NCBI GenBank assembly: GCA_028752905.1 | Contig: JAQNBH010000012.1 | Coordinates: 21,520,570 to 21,584,569 of the forward strand | From: Cladorhizidae sp. MBARI D1340-BT2 | Lineage: Eukaryota > Porifera > Demospongiae > Poecilosclerida > Cladorhizidae | Length of the DNA stretch: 64,000 bases | Direction of reading: 5' to 3' | Part shown: piece after piece, positions 11,296-24,899 of the stretch | Layout of the letters: each line of letters starts with the position of its first letter | Numbering within the stretch: position 1 is the first letter of the stretch | The notes under the pieces: model-generated | What the model saw: the letters and a program-made list of their open reading frames with translations, nothing else | Databases searched by the model: none | What the model was told of the DNA's origin: nothing | Translations under genes and position numbers: made by a program

Positions 11296-11836
11296 TTGTC
11301 TGCCAGTCTGTCTGCTGGTCTGTATGTGTCTACCTAGCAGTCTCTCTGCTGGTATGTATGTGCTTGCCTGTCAGTCTGCTGTCTGCTGGTCTGTCTGCCA
11401 GTCTGTCTGCTGGTCTGTGTGTCTGCCAGTCCATCTGTGTGTCTACCTAACAATCTGTCTGCTGGTCTGTGTTTTTGTCTGCCAGTCTGATGTCTGTTGG
11501 TATGTCTGCCTGTCTGTCCGCTGGTCTGTATGGCTCTCTGTGTCTATCTGCCAGTCTGTCTGCTGGGCTGTGTGTTTTTGTCTGCCAGTCAGATGTATGC
11601 TTGTCTGTCTGTCTGCTGGTCTGTGTGTGTCTGCCTGCCAGTCTGATGTCTGTTGGTATGTCTGCCAGTCTATATGGCTCTCTGTGTCTATCTGCCAGTC
11701 TGTCTACTGGGCTGTGTGTTTCTGTCTGCCAGTCAGATGTCTGCTGGGCTGTCTGCCAGTCTTTCTGCTCTGCCTGCCAGTATATCTGATGGTCTGTCTG
11801 CTGGTCTGCCTGCTAGTCTCTATGGCTCTCTGTATG
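11296..11836 (+). repeat. Degenerate TCTG/CTGG minisatellite
   Basis: Irregular tandem copies built from CTGTCTGCTGGTCTGT-like words. Forward frames stay open for over 100 codons and give Cys/Ser/Leu-rich peptides in more than one frame, which argues for repeat composition, not coding. Confidence 0.85.
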
Positions 11837-12289
11837 GAAACACCCAGGTAGGTCTAATGCTGGTACTGGCTCACGACACTGGAAACACCCAGGTAGATCT
11901 AATGCTAGTACTGGCTCACGACACTGGAAACACCCAGGTAGGTCTAATGCTAGCACTGGCTGGTGACACTGGAAGCACCCAGGTAGATCTAATGCTAGTA
12001 CTGGCTCATGACACTGGAAACACCCAGGTAGATCTAATGCTAGTATACTGGCTCATGACACTGGAAACACCCAGGTAGATCTAATGCTGGCACTGGCTGG
12101 TGACACTGGAAACACCCAGGTAGGTCTAATGCTAGTATACTGGCTCATGACACTGGAAACACCCAGGTAGATCTAATGCTAGTACTTGCTCATGACACTG
12201 GAAACACCCAGGTAGGTCTAATGCTAGTACTTGTTCATGACACTGGAAACACCCAGGTAGATCTAATGCTAGTATCCGGTCACAATATC
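11837..12289 (+). repeat. 45-bp minisatellite, ten copies
   Basis: Units begin GGAAACACCCAGGTAGATCT at 11837, 11881, 11926, 11971, 12016, 12063, 12108, 12155, 12200 and 12245. Most are 45 bp; some carry a 3-bp insertion that keeps the frame. Translation gives a 15-residue repeat (GNTQVDLMLVLAHDT), but no flanking gene is seen. Confidence 0.9.
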
Positions 12290-12880
12290 AGTTTGTCTGC
12301 TTATATTTATCATTTACTTGACTTGCCTCTCTTTCCAGCCCTCTCCCATCCTCCCTTCAGCTCCTCCTAGGATTCTATTCTCACAAAGTTTGGGATTCAA
12401 CAAAACTACAAACTTTGAAAATTATAGCAATTAGGATTTGTGTTTAAATAACTGGATTAAAGACCTAAACTGTGCTGTTAAACCACTCTAGTTGATTTCT
12501 TTCAGTAATGCGTGCAATAATTAAAGCTAGAGATAAACTCCCAGAGGACTGTGATGTTGAACTAGGACAAATTTGTATGGCTGTTCAGTAATACCAAGGT
12601 TAGTAGCTAGTCTTGGCTTATATTTTATAATTTTTGTTAGAAAAGCTAGCAAAAACAGTTAAGTGAAGACTCTGCATGCTACTGGTCCAGATATCACAGA
12701 AGCTCAAGTTGAGCTACACTAGTTTGCTTAAAATAGCTAGTTCGAATTTAGCTGTGCTTTAAAGTTTACATAGGTTACTTGCTGAAGTCCGGCTTGTTAT
12801 TTCTTCGGTTCTGCTAGCTGACTAATACAGATATGAAGGCTCATCTGCTAACCTAGACAGACACTAACAGCAACATTTAT
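12290..12880. other. No recognisable gene
   Basis: AT-rich spacer between two tandem arrays, with GCTAG words but no supported gene. Confidence 0.4.
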
Positions 12881-12884
12881 GGCT

Positions 12885-13105
12885 TTCTGTTGTAGTATTT
12901 TATATATAGCTTTCTGTTGTAGTATTTTATATATAGCTTTCTGTGTAGTATTTTATATATATAGCTTTCTGTTGTAGTATTTTATATATAGCTTTCTGTT
13001 GTAGTATTTTATATATAGCTTTCTGTTGTAGTATTTTATATATAGCTTTCTGTTGTAGTATTTTATATATAGCTTTCTGTTGTAGTACTTTATATATAGC
13101 TATGT
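12885..13105 (+). repeat. 27-bp minisatellite, about eight copies
   Basis: The unit contains TTCTGTTGTAGTATTTTATA followed by TATAGCT. One copy lacks a T (TTCTGTGTAG), and one has an extra TA and another a C substitution. It is non-coding because each copy carries TAG stops. Confidence 0.9.
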
Positions 13106-15974
<2,869 letters not shown>

Positions 15975-16123
15975 TAAATTTAAAAAACAAGACTGTACCC
16001 ATGTGGACCACAAACAGTTAAACGACCCTTTACCATTTAAAATTATGTATACCAATATAAATATGTGTACATGTTAAAGGGTCATCTACTGGCTTTGGTC
16101 TACATTGGTATATACAGTTTTAA

Positions 16124-16210
16124 ACAGGTCAAAATGGCAATATTTATTTATAGCCACTATTAATCTAATCCACAGATTGACAATATTTATTTATAGCCAC
16201 TATTAATCCT
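16124..16210 (+). repeat. Short tandem duplication
   Basis: CAATATTTATTTATAGCCAC plus TATTAATC occurs twice, at about 16137 and 16178. The linker between them, AATCCACAGATTGAC, also occurs just before the TAA tract (about 15553). This suggests a small local duplication around the microsatellite. Confidence 0.65.
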
Positions 16211-17740
16211 GGTGTCCATGTGGCCAAACAGGTAATGTACATTTTGCTACTATTTTTGGTCAACCTTCGTATGTACAGCTATAATTCTTTTTGAGAATGT
16301 TTTCTTCATTAGAATGCAAATACAAGCAAAGAAATCCATGAAGAAGCACCTCCTTCTCAAGCGTTAAGGATTTGGACTTGTTCCCAGTAAGCCTAGGTTC
16401 CAGTCCAGCCATCCTCAACATAAGAGCTTCCAGAAACAGCAGTAATCTTGACAATTAAAAAAAGTTTTGCACGATAAAAATTTGATCAGGCAGTGCATAG
16501 GAAAGTAACAATCAACAAATAGCGACCGCATTTTTTTAAACTGGGATATGTAGATGTCTTTCGCATTCGATCTGCACTGTCCATCTATATACATGCCTTG
16601 CACTATCTATGGATACTTCACCCCAGCCCTAGTCCTAGCCCTAGTCCTACCCCTGGCCTTGCCAGTTTTTGTGAATTGTGAATTGTGTGGTTTTTTAGAA
16701 TTATGCGGCTCCACTAATTTTGAGTTGCAGGTCAAACCTATATAGTGCTATGGCATTCATACCTCTGCTTGTAAGGGTTAGGTAGGGGCCCAGTGAAGGA
16801 TATATAGGAACCAGTCTAGGGAAAGTAACCATAGATTGCACAAGGCCTGATTTATCAATGACGCAAATCCATAAAACACCATGACTTATATCAGCTAATG
16901 ACTTACTCTGTTGTGGCCTTTTCAGCCATAGCAAGTACTGTAGCATATAGCAAATGAACTCTTGCAAATCTTGCACGTAACCTACATAAAAGGAATACCA
17001 ATTTATGCTGAGCAGAGTCAAGATCATAGATATCTCAGTCAAAATATCTACAGTTAGGACTTATCCACAAACACCAGATATTAAAATAGCTGGTCTGAAG
17101 ATGAAAATGCAAAAAAAAATAACCCCCAAAAAGCTGGCCTGTAAAAATGCAGGTAAGTTAAAAAAATCTCTGTATTCAGCTTAGCTACCATTTTTATTAG
17201 CTCACCTTGCAAAGTTGAAAATAGAGAGAAACAACCCCGACATCTTTTCAGGGTTGCACTTATCAACAACCGGTGTGACTATCTCTTACCTTGGTCGCAG
17301 TTTATTTCTGCCAGAGTTCGCGACCTTAGGAAATATTTTCCTACCCAGAGCTTCTATACTTGGGTAAAAACTCCTACCTCTGTGTATAGTCTCTGTGTGA
17401 TCGTTTATCCTAGGAGTGAGAACTACTGGCCTTCAAAATATACTGCTACTGGAAACTGCAATTAAATCATTCAGTTGACCCTTGAGATAGGCCATCCAAT
17501 GACATTGACTACTAGAAAAGGAAGGAAAAAACATGAATTAACTATTTTAATAATAAAATAATGAGAGTATAGTGAATTACAAAGAATATTGTGAATTACA
17601 AGGAGATTTTGTTTGGGGATGATGATGACACAGGGGTGGGGGAGGGGGAGGTGCCAAAGACATAGGAACCTAGGTGCCAAACATTAAGTATTTCCTCTTC
17701 TCCTACCATTTGAGCACATTTCCCATTACAATTCTGTCTA
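16211..17740. other. No recognisable gene
   Basis: A short CCCTAGTCCTAGCC-type repeat at 16620-16660 is the only structured element I see. Open frames of 60-113 codons show no family motif. Confidence 0.4.
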
Positions 17741-17742
17741 CC

Positions 17743-20700
17743 CTATCCAACCACCTCTTCCTTCACCCCTGCTAATGATCTACCCAACATTAGGCCTACT
17801 CTCCCTTCTTCATCTTCATTTCTCCATTCTACCACCCACTCTTCAGACCTTTCAATGCCCTCAACCATATCGAATAATCTTCTCAATCGCCAGTAAACTT
17901 CCCACATACAACAAGAAATGCACAACATCTTCCACAACACCTTCATCACATAGCTCACATCTACCATCCTGGCACATACTACACCTCACTTTTGTCACCC
18001 AAGAGTTCCGCTCCTTAAAGGGGGTCCACTACCCAAAAAAAACTTTTTTTTTGTTCTTTTTCCCCAAAAATATGATGACAGTACATGCAAGATGCTGCCT
18101 TCCAAATTGGAGAAGATTTGGATGCTCCATTCTGGACTTATACTAACTTGAGTACTCCCGATTTGCGAAGAAGATGCTTCACGTAATAGTGAGTTTCCAT
18201 GGCCGCGGAGACCGACAAGGGAAGCAAACCAGTGATTCTGGTCATCCCCCTAGGAAGCGGCCTATATAGGACAGACCAAACTTCCCCTCCCTATTCTTGA
18301 TTTTTCTAGTATGTATATGTATACCACTTTTTTTAATTTTTTTTATGGTATGACCATTGAAATACTATACTAGTCTTTTGTTTTTTTGGGTAGTGGACCC
18401 CCTTAACCTAAATCTCAGCCTCACTTCCTTCCCCTGTGTTACTGAATCCTCTTGCATATATTTCTTGTCCAAACTCTTCTTTAACTAACTTATACCACTT
18501 GAGGCTAGATTTCCCTCCTGCTTCTTCCTGCCACTCTTCCTTATGAACATTCCTTACACAATTCCTCCATGTCACACTTGAGCCTACTATCTCCAACGCT
18601 CCTTCCCCACCAAACTTCCTTTTCAGCTCACAAAACTCTCCCCACCAACCTGGACAATCACTTAACAGTGCCACAACTTTTTTCACCGGACTATCTTCAC
18701 TCATTCCCTGCAACCTCCATACAAATAACATTCTCTTTTCTTCCCTTCTCTGCTCCAGCCTCCTCCAGCCCAGGTACCCTCTTACTGCCACCCGTGCAAC
18801 TATATTACTCCCTCCAACCAGTTTTCTCCCAACGCTCTCTTGAATTCTTTCCAAATTCTTGCAGGCTGTCTTCCCTCCTGTCCACCATACTTCAGATGCA
18901 TGCTCTAGACATGGCCTAGCTAGCAACTCCCATATTAGTTTACCTCTGTCCATCTCCATTTCTCCATTTACCCTGCTCATATAACCAATTCTTGCCCTCC
19001 ATTTCTCTGCCGTTTCCTTCATCTTCTCCAAATGAACATTTCCTCTCATCCCTCAGTCAAACCACACACCAAGATATTTGAAGGCTTCCACATCCTCCAC
19101 TCTCTCCTCATTAATCTGCCACTCTCCTCCACTACACTCTCCGCCAACTTTCATTGACTTACTCTTCTCATTATTAAACCTAAATCTCCATTTCATTGCA
19201 TACTCCCCCAACACATCCAACATCATTTGTAACTCCACCTGATCTCTTGCTAACAGTACAATATCACCTGCATACAGCAACCCACCACACCATGTTCCTT
19301 CCACTTCAATCCCTAACCTTTTCCCCTTCAACAATCTCATGACATACACACTGGTGACAAAGGACAAACCTGTCTCAGTCTGCCTCTACTTTAAACCACC
19401 TGGACCCTTCTCTGCCTAACAACACACTTGACTGGATTCCTTCATAACAAGCATTTGCACACATTGACAAATCCTGAACTCCGTACCCTCTCATCTTCAT
19501 CTACAGTCCTTCTCTTCACATAGTATCATATGCCTTGCCTACATCCAAAAATGCCAGAAATGTCTGTCGTCTATGTGACCCATTATGTCACATACACACC
19601 TCAACACTAGGAACTGGTCAGCACATCCTCTCCCTGGCCTAAATCCACCCTGACCCTCTGTTAGCATATAATTCTCTGCAAACCTACTGAGCCTACCTGC
19701 CAACATTCTTGCCATCACTTTTGCCACACAACTCCCCAGAGCTAACCCTCTGTAATTACTAGCCACCTCCTCATCTCCAGCTTTAAAGAGTGGCACAATA
19801 TAACTCTGTCTCCAATCATCTGCGATGAAAACTTACACTCCATCACCAAATTAAGAGAACATAACACTTCTACCATCCTATTCCAACCATACTTCAACAT
19901 CTCGTTAATTATGCCATCAGGACCAGGAGCCTTACCCCTTTTCAACCCCTTCACAATATTGTTCATCTCCTGGAATCCAACCCGCTGCACCATCTATTTA
20001 ATTTCTAGACTCCAGGTTACAATTGGAACATCCTTCCCTGACCTGGACACACTCCGTAATCCTTCCCAATGCTTGGCCAAAACCTCCAGTATATCCTTCC
20101 TCTTCTCCACTACAACCCCATCTTCCTCTCTCTCTCTGAATTTGACATTGTTTCTTCTTTCCTTTCAAGTCCATCCAAAATAACTTACCGCTAGTCCCTC
20201 CTTGCTCTTTATCTAGCCTTCATCAGTCTCTTCTTTTCCAATCTAATCAACCTCTTTACACATCTTCTTGCACTCTTATATTCTTCCCATTGCCGTAATA
20301 ATCTTTTTTTCACCTACATTGCCACTCCTAGACTCTCAAAGCTTCCCACAGGACACTTGTCGTGCTTGGATGGCTACTCCAATATCGCGAGACCACCATT
20401 CCTTAGATCTGTTGGTTAGGTTTTTTCTTCTCTATGCCCAACTCAGCCACCCAAAGCACAATGTGTCTCCATAGTTCCCAAATTTGTTGTACACCCTCTC
20501 TGTCCTTTCCCACTTCTAACATTACCACATATTCCTCCCAACCTCTGAAACCCTCGCTCACCATATGTTGATATTCTTCCCAATCCATCTTACCATCAAC
20601 CTTCCATTTAAACTGTGGAGTACTTGCTCTTTCTTCCAGTCTATCTATTCTCAGGACACACCATATTAGATTATGATCTGACCCTATAGATTAATTTCTC

Positions 20701-20900
20701 CACTGTCCTCAATCACCATCTTATCTATAACTAACCTCTTTTGACAGCAAGATATAATCTATCACTGACCTCCTTTCTCCCACCTCCCACGTCCACCTTC
20801 CACTACACTGTGGTAACCTTATTCCCGATACGCAAATGGCACACCCCAACCAGATCCAACAACCTCTTACCATTCCTATTAGGTGACTGCTCTGACCCTA
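17743..20900 (-). mobile_element. Non-LTR retrotransposon (EEP endonuclease plus reverse transcriptase), inactivated
   Basis: Reading down the minus strand, RSVIDYILLSKEV (about 20780-20740) and GSDHNLIWCVLR (about 20690-20650) mark the end of the EEP endonuclease. GLKRGKAPGPDGIINEMLKY (about 19945-19885), NYRGLALGSCVAKVMARML (about 19760-19700) and GQGGFRPGRGCADQFLVL (about 19660-19600) are reverse-transcriptase fingers and palm. GGLLYAGDIVLLA (about 19290-19250) is the catalytic block, with the first Asp of the usual ADD changed to Gly. EAFKYLGVWFD (to 19053) and LEHASEVWWTGG (about 18910) form the thumb. CSMCQDGRCELCDEGVVEDV (about 17970-17910) is a Cys-rich tail. Several frameshifts and stops are present, and the tail is separated from the rest by the TTAA element at 18019-18402. 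Dead copy; the clade is not resolved. Confidence 0.88.
18019..18402. mobile_element. Non-autonomous TTAA-flanked DNA transposon (MITE-like)
   Basis: Terminal inverted repeats GGGGGTCCACTACCCAAAA lie at 18020-18038 and, as the reverse complement, end at 18402. Both ends are flanked by TTAA (18015-18018 and 18403-18406). Removing the element plus one TTAA rejoins the host LINE reading frame exactly. No transposase is encoded in the 384 bp. TTAA duplications are typical of the piggyBac and Kolobok superfamilies. The terminal A/G-rich bases do not decide between them. Confidence 0.88.
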
Positions 20901-20904
20901 ATCC

Positions 20905-21335
20905 TATGTGGGCAGAGTGGTGGTGGAATGAGTGAATGGTAAATAAATAAATTGGAAGGGGGAGTGATGGCAGAAGAGGAACGTATGGTAAGAAAATGGA
21001 TGCATCTTGGTCCCCTCCCTTCCCCTTTAAACACAGCTATATTACAGGGGAAGTGGGTAGAATATTTGATGTTGCTGTGCATGGCATATGTATGTGTGTT
21101 CTATGTTATTTCCACCATAACAGTAGCAGAGTCTGGCCGGAGCCTCCATTACCCCAGGCTATGCTATTCAGTTTGGGGAGGAGAGCACGATGGTTGCCCA
21201 TGCAGGAGCCTGTCACTCCAACAGTCTTCATCCCCCTGGCTGTTAAGTCATTAGGAGGAGCCTGCAGCCTGAGAGACCATTACTAGCATCAGATCTCCAG
21301 GGGCAATGCTTCAGTATATATACCCTCACCTAAAA
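20905..21335. other. Spacer between two retroelements
   Basis: Open frames of about 100 codons on the plus strand (20952-21286) show no recognisable domain. It may hold LINE 5' untranslated sequence on the minus strand. Confidence 0.35.
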
Positions 21336-21339
21336 ACAT

Positions 21340-21475
21340 GAGGCACCTTTTTCAGTGACTTGACTTTGATGTTGAAGTTTATGCAGACCCTCCTGATATC
21401 TTCACTCATCCCTACTGCATAAGGAATCACCATAGGATCCTTCTTTTTAGACCACTAAATGCCTGTATCGATCTA
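21340..21475 (-). repeat. Inverted partial copy of the Penelope-like element
   Basis: Read on the minus strand this encodes GMSEDIRRVCINFNIKVKSL, matching GMSEQIRSVCRKFNIKVIFR encoded on the plus strand at about 22060-22120. The flanking nucleotides also match, for example GGTCTAAAA and ATCCTATG in both. Penelope-like elements often carry inverted or tandem partial copies at their 5' side. Confidence 0.75.
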
Positions 21476-21504
21476 CTTAATACTACGAGCAGAAAGAGGG
21501 TGCA

Positions 21505-22540
21505 GCAATGAGCTCTCCAGTATCTTCAGTAGTAGCCAACATTTATATGGAATTATTTGAGGAATTGGCACTCACAACTGCCTCAGTGAAACCAAGGTTT
21601 TGGAAGAGATATGTGGATGATATCTTCTGCATTGTGAAGAAGGGAAGCGAACAGGAGTTGTTGGACTATCAGCACCATCGGCCATCCATAAAGTTTACCA
21701 TGGAGCTTGAAGTGAATGGATTCTTTCTGGATTGCCACCTACACAGGAAGGAAGGTGGAAGACTAACTGCAACCATTTACAGAAAACCGACCCATACCTT
21801 GATTATAGATCACATCATCTTATCCATGTGAGAAGAGTGAGGATTGGTGAAGAGCTGGTAAGATAAAGCCAGGAGAGTAGTGACTGAGAAACCTTTGGAA
21901 GGAAGAACATCATTTGAATAAAGATCTTTATAGAGAATGATTATCTGCAAGCCTTCATCAACCTTTCATCTGCAGATACATCTAAACGCGAAAGGAAGAT
22001 AAGTACACCGATATAGGCAATTAAGGGTCTAAAATAAGAATCCTATGATTATGCAGCAGGGATGAGTGAACAAATCAGGAGTGTCTGCAGGAAGTTCAAC
22101 ATCAAAGTCATCTTCAGATCGGGACGAACTCTAAGGAAACAACTGAGAAAAGTGAAGGATGTTTTACCAGCTAAGATGCATTCATGCATTGTGTACTGCA
22201 TCCCTTGTAGCTGTAAATACTACATAGGAGAGACCATCACAGAAGACTGGAAACCGGAGTGAAATAGCATCAAGATGCTTATAAAAAGTGTACTAAAGGG
22301 AAGTCTGCAATTGCTGAACATGCATAGGATAATGGACATCCTATTTTCCATCTAGTCGAAACATTGAGAGAGTAAAAATTCAAGTTGATTATTGAGAAGA
22401 TCATTGTAAATCTGATGATTAATTTGCACATGGAAGAGAGAGCACAAAGAGAGATCTATCATTTGAGCTATACATCAAGTTCATACAGTGAGGTGTGCAG
22501 AATCTATGGAGCTCCAAAGGTCGTAACCCCAAGGTTATGA
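21505..22540 (+). mobile_element. Penelope-like retroelement: reverse transcriptase and GIY-YIG remnant
   Basis: MSSPVSSVVANIYMELFEEL and WKRYVDDIFCIVKKGSEQEL (21508-21670) are the Penelope-type reverse transcriptase palm, with an intact YVDD catalytic motif, followed by ATIYRKPTHT (about 21770-21800). After a degraded stretch, MSEQIRSVCRKFNIKVIFRS and PCSCKYYIGETITEDW (22062-22262) are the linker and start of the GIY-YIG endonuclease. SAIAEHA and GHPIFHLVETLRE (about 22305-22375) continue it past frameshifts. PLEs use the endonuclease to nick the target. The 5' half of the reverse transcriptase is missing, so the copy is dead. Confidence 0.88.
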
Positions 22541-22545
22541 TGCCA
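22440..22545 (+). repeat. Penelope-like tail repeat, copy 1
   Basis: GTGTGCAGAATCTATGGAGC followed by TCCAAAGGTCGTAACC recurs in diverged form near 25500-25545. It follows the GIY-YIG remnant, so it is probably the 3' part of the element. Confidence 0.6.
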
Positions 22546-22600
22546 TTTCTTCTGGCATTTGTCGCCCCTTTAACTGAGAATAGGCGCTTACTAAACACTA

Positions 22601-23040
22601 TTGCTAAATAATACAACCTCACAGAAAAATACTTTCCATTTTTTTTTTAGACAGAAACTAAAGACCTCATCTCTCGAGTTAGTCGAAGAAGCTAATCTAA
22701 CTAACAAGGATCCAGTCTCTATAGGCAGGTATACAAAGAAGCAAGTCTCAAAGGAACTAGCATGGACTTTCAAGTATACTTTGAGTTTAATTAACTTTAT
22801 TCCTTGGAAGCATGTCCATCTATAGAACTATTTGGACAGCATGTCAAAAAGCTACTTTTAGCTGAAGATGAAAACAATTCTACAAATGTCGCCATTGACA
22901 TCCTTTGCAAGCCAGACCTATATACACTATCAGAAAATGTTTTTGAACTTCACCTGGAGGAAAACTAGAAGTCCCTTGGAAATAAGCAAGAAGAAGCTCG
23001 TTTGAAGCTAATAATGAAGTTAATTGAAGATGCTCGTTGA
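22601..23040 (+). other. Coding-like stretch of unknown origin
   Basis: After an acceptor-like T9-AG at about 22652, one frame reads ELVEEANLTNKDPVSIGRYT to 22822. Another frame, from 22825, reads ELFGQHVKKLLLAEDENNST on to LIEDAR and a stop at about 23040, with one internal stop. The composition is protein-like but I recognise no family. It may be a decayed exon or an element fragment. Confidence 0.3.
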
Positions 23041-23372
23041 AACCTTATGTTTTGTTGAAATGTATTGCCTAGGCGACGCAGCTAATACACATGCGTACCC
23101 TTCAATATCGGCGCTTCTCAGCGAGATAATTATAGTGATACTTACCTAACAACGGCAACAAGGAAATGGGCGCTTTAACAACTTTATGTGTGCTAGACAT
23201 TGAGCGGCATAACAACCAGTCTGAACACCCTCCAGTTCCAACCGTTTTTTAATAAGTGGTGTCCTACTGAATAGTTATAACAAGGACATTATTACTTGAG
23301 CAAATAATTTCTAGGACTTTCCACTGCTCTTACGTATATATATATATATTCCTTATTAAAAAAAAAAAATAC
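23041..23372. other. No recognisable gene
   Basis: Contains a short TATATATA run (23336-23350) and an A run (23359-23369) just before the next LINE. Nothing else is recognised. Confidence 0.4.
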
Positions 23373-24880
23373 TTGCCACAAACAAGAGAAGCTTCTCATC
23401 AGTTTCTCTCAATCAATTGCTATCTTCCCCACCCGAGCTCCTCTGCTCACGGAAGAGATAGAAAGTCTTCTAACCTTCATTCCTCTCAAAAATCGGCTGG
23501 CCCTGATTCCATCTCTGCCAGAATGCTTAGATCCACAACTGCCTCCATATCAATTCCTCTTTCTCTTATCTTTAATTCCTCCCTCTCTACTGATGCACTA
23601 CCCACAGACTGGAAGCATTTCTTTGTAGTTCCTGTCCCCAAAACATCTCCACCCTCGTCTTTCTAGGATTATCATCCAATCTCAAATCTCATAATTATTA
23701 GAATGCCACATATTTAACTATTTACACAAGCTTATCACCTTACAAGATGTTTTGTCAAATGTTCAGTTCAACTCAATCTCCTGGTTTGCTTCCCTGGATA
23801 CCCACAAGTCTGTCTGTGCAGTCTTTCTAGACGTCAAGAAAGGTTTTGACTTTGTGCCACATAGACCACTCTTAAACACTCTGTCCTCACTTAACATTCC
23901 TTCTCACCTCCTCTGTTGGCTCACTTTCTACCTTATGGCCCGGTCACAGAGTGTCGCTATCTCTGGTGTTTACTCTTCTTCATGTCATGCATCCTCGGGA
24001 GTAGCTACCTCAAGGATCTATTCTTGGTCCTCTTCTCTTCGTTCTTAATGACATTGCAAAGCTCACACTCTCCAAACCTTCTTTACTCTCTATGCAGAGG
24101 ACATCTTCCTCTCCCATCCCTTCTCTTCCACCTCTTCCTTAGATTCAGTGCAATCAGACATTGACATTATATCATCATGGCTATCTTCCCATCTCCTAAT
24201 AATTAACCCTAATAAAAGCTGATCTCTCGTAAACCCTTCACATCCTCATACTCCACTGTATTAGTACTCAATAGTACTCCCCTTGAACATGTCACTCTAT
24301 TTACATACTTAGAGTAACTTTCACCTGGAACCTCTCCTGGAACCTGCACATTAGCAAAGTACGCACTAAATCAAGGAAAACAATGGGATTAATTTATCGC
24401 AACTTTTACCATCACTTATCCTCTCATACACTAACTAAACTTTACACAACATTAGTTCTCCCTCATCTAAGTCACTGTTCCTCTGTGTGGTCACCTCCTC
24501 CCTCTTCTTGTAATTCAAAATCTTTAGAACGCATTCAGCACTTTGCACTCAGACTCTGTACTCATCAATGGACTTCTGACTATGCATCCCTCCTCTTCAC
24601 CCTTTAAATTCCTACACTCTCAAATTGACATACTCGGGCCAAGCGCCTTCTAATATACAAAATAATAAACAAATACATCCACTTTCCTCCAGACTCCATC
24701 CAACTAGCTCCTACTTCACTCATGTCTTCTCGCCAATACCACTCATCAAACATCATATTCTCCCGCACTGTAGCCATGCAGTCTTCCTTCGTTCCCCCTG
24801 CCATAGCTCTTTGTAACTCACTCCCAACCTCCATTAGATCCTTGTCCTCACTCTCTTCCTTCAAATGATTTATTAAACAA
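23373..24880 (+). pseudogene. LINE reverse-transcriptase remnant
   Basis: Three open pieces in order. KSAGPDSISARMLRSTTASI and DWKHFFVVPVPKT (23490-23645) are RT fingers. CAVFLDVKKGFDFVPHRPLL (about 23816-23875) is the first catalytic palm block, with the expected A of KAFD changed to G. Nearby pieces in other frames still hint at the next palm block. YTTLVLPHLSHCSSVWSPPP (about 24440-24500) and LERIQHFALRLCTHQW (about 24525-24572) are the thumb. The final block near 24790-24870, in another frame, has the usual CHSSLCNSLPT-like ending. Multiple frameshifts show a dead copy. The YADD box is not readable. Confidence 0.82.
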
Positions 24881-24899
24881 TTCTTAGACTAACTTCAAC

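Noticed and set aside
11324..11851. Cys-rich secreted peptide or toxin-like frame
   Set aside because: Cys comes from repeated TGTCTGC words; similar peptides appear in more than one frame and there is no signal peptide or stable Cys spacing.
16380..16420. tRNA-like GGTTCCAGTCC phrase
   Set aside because: No matching acceptor, D or anticodon arms could be folded around it.
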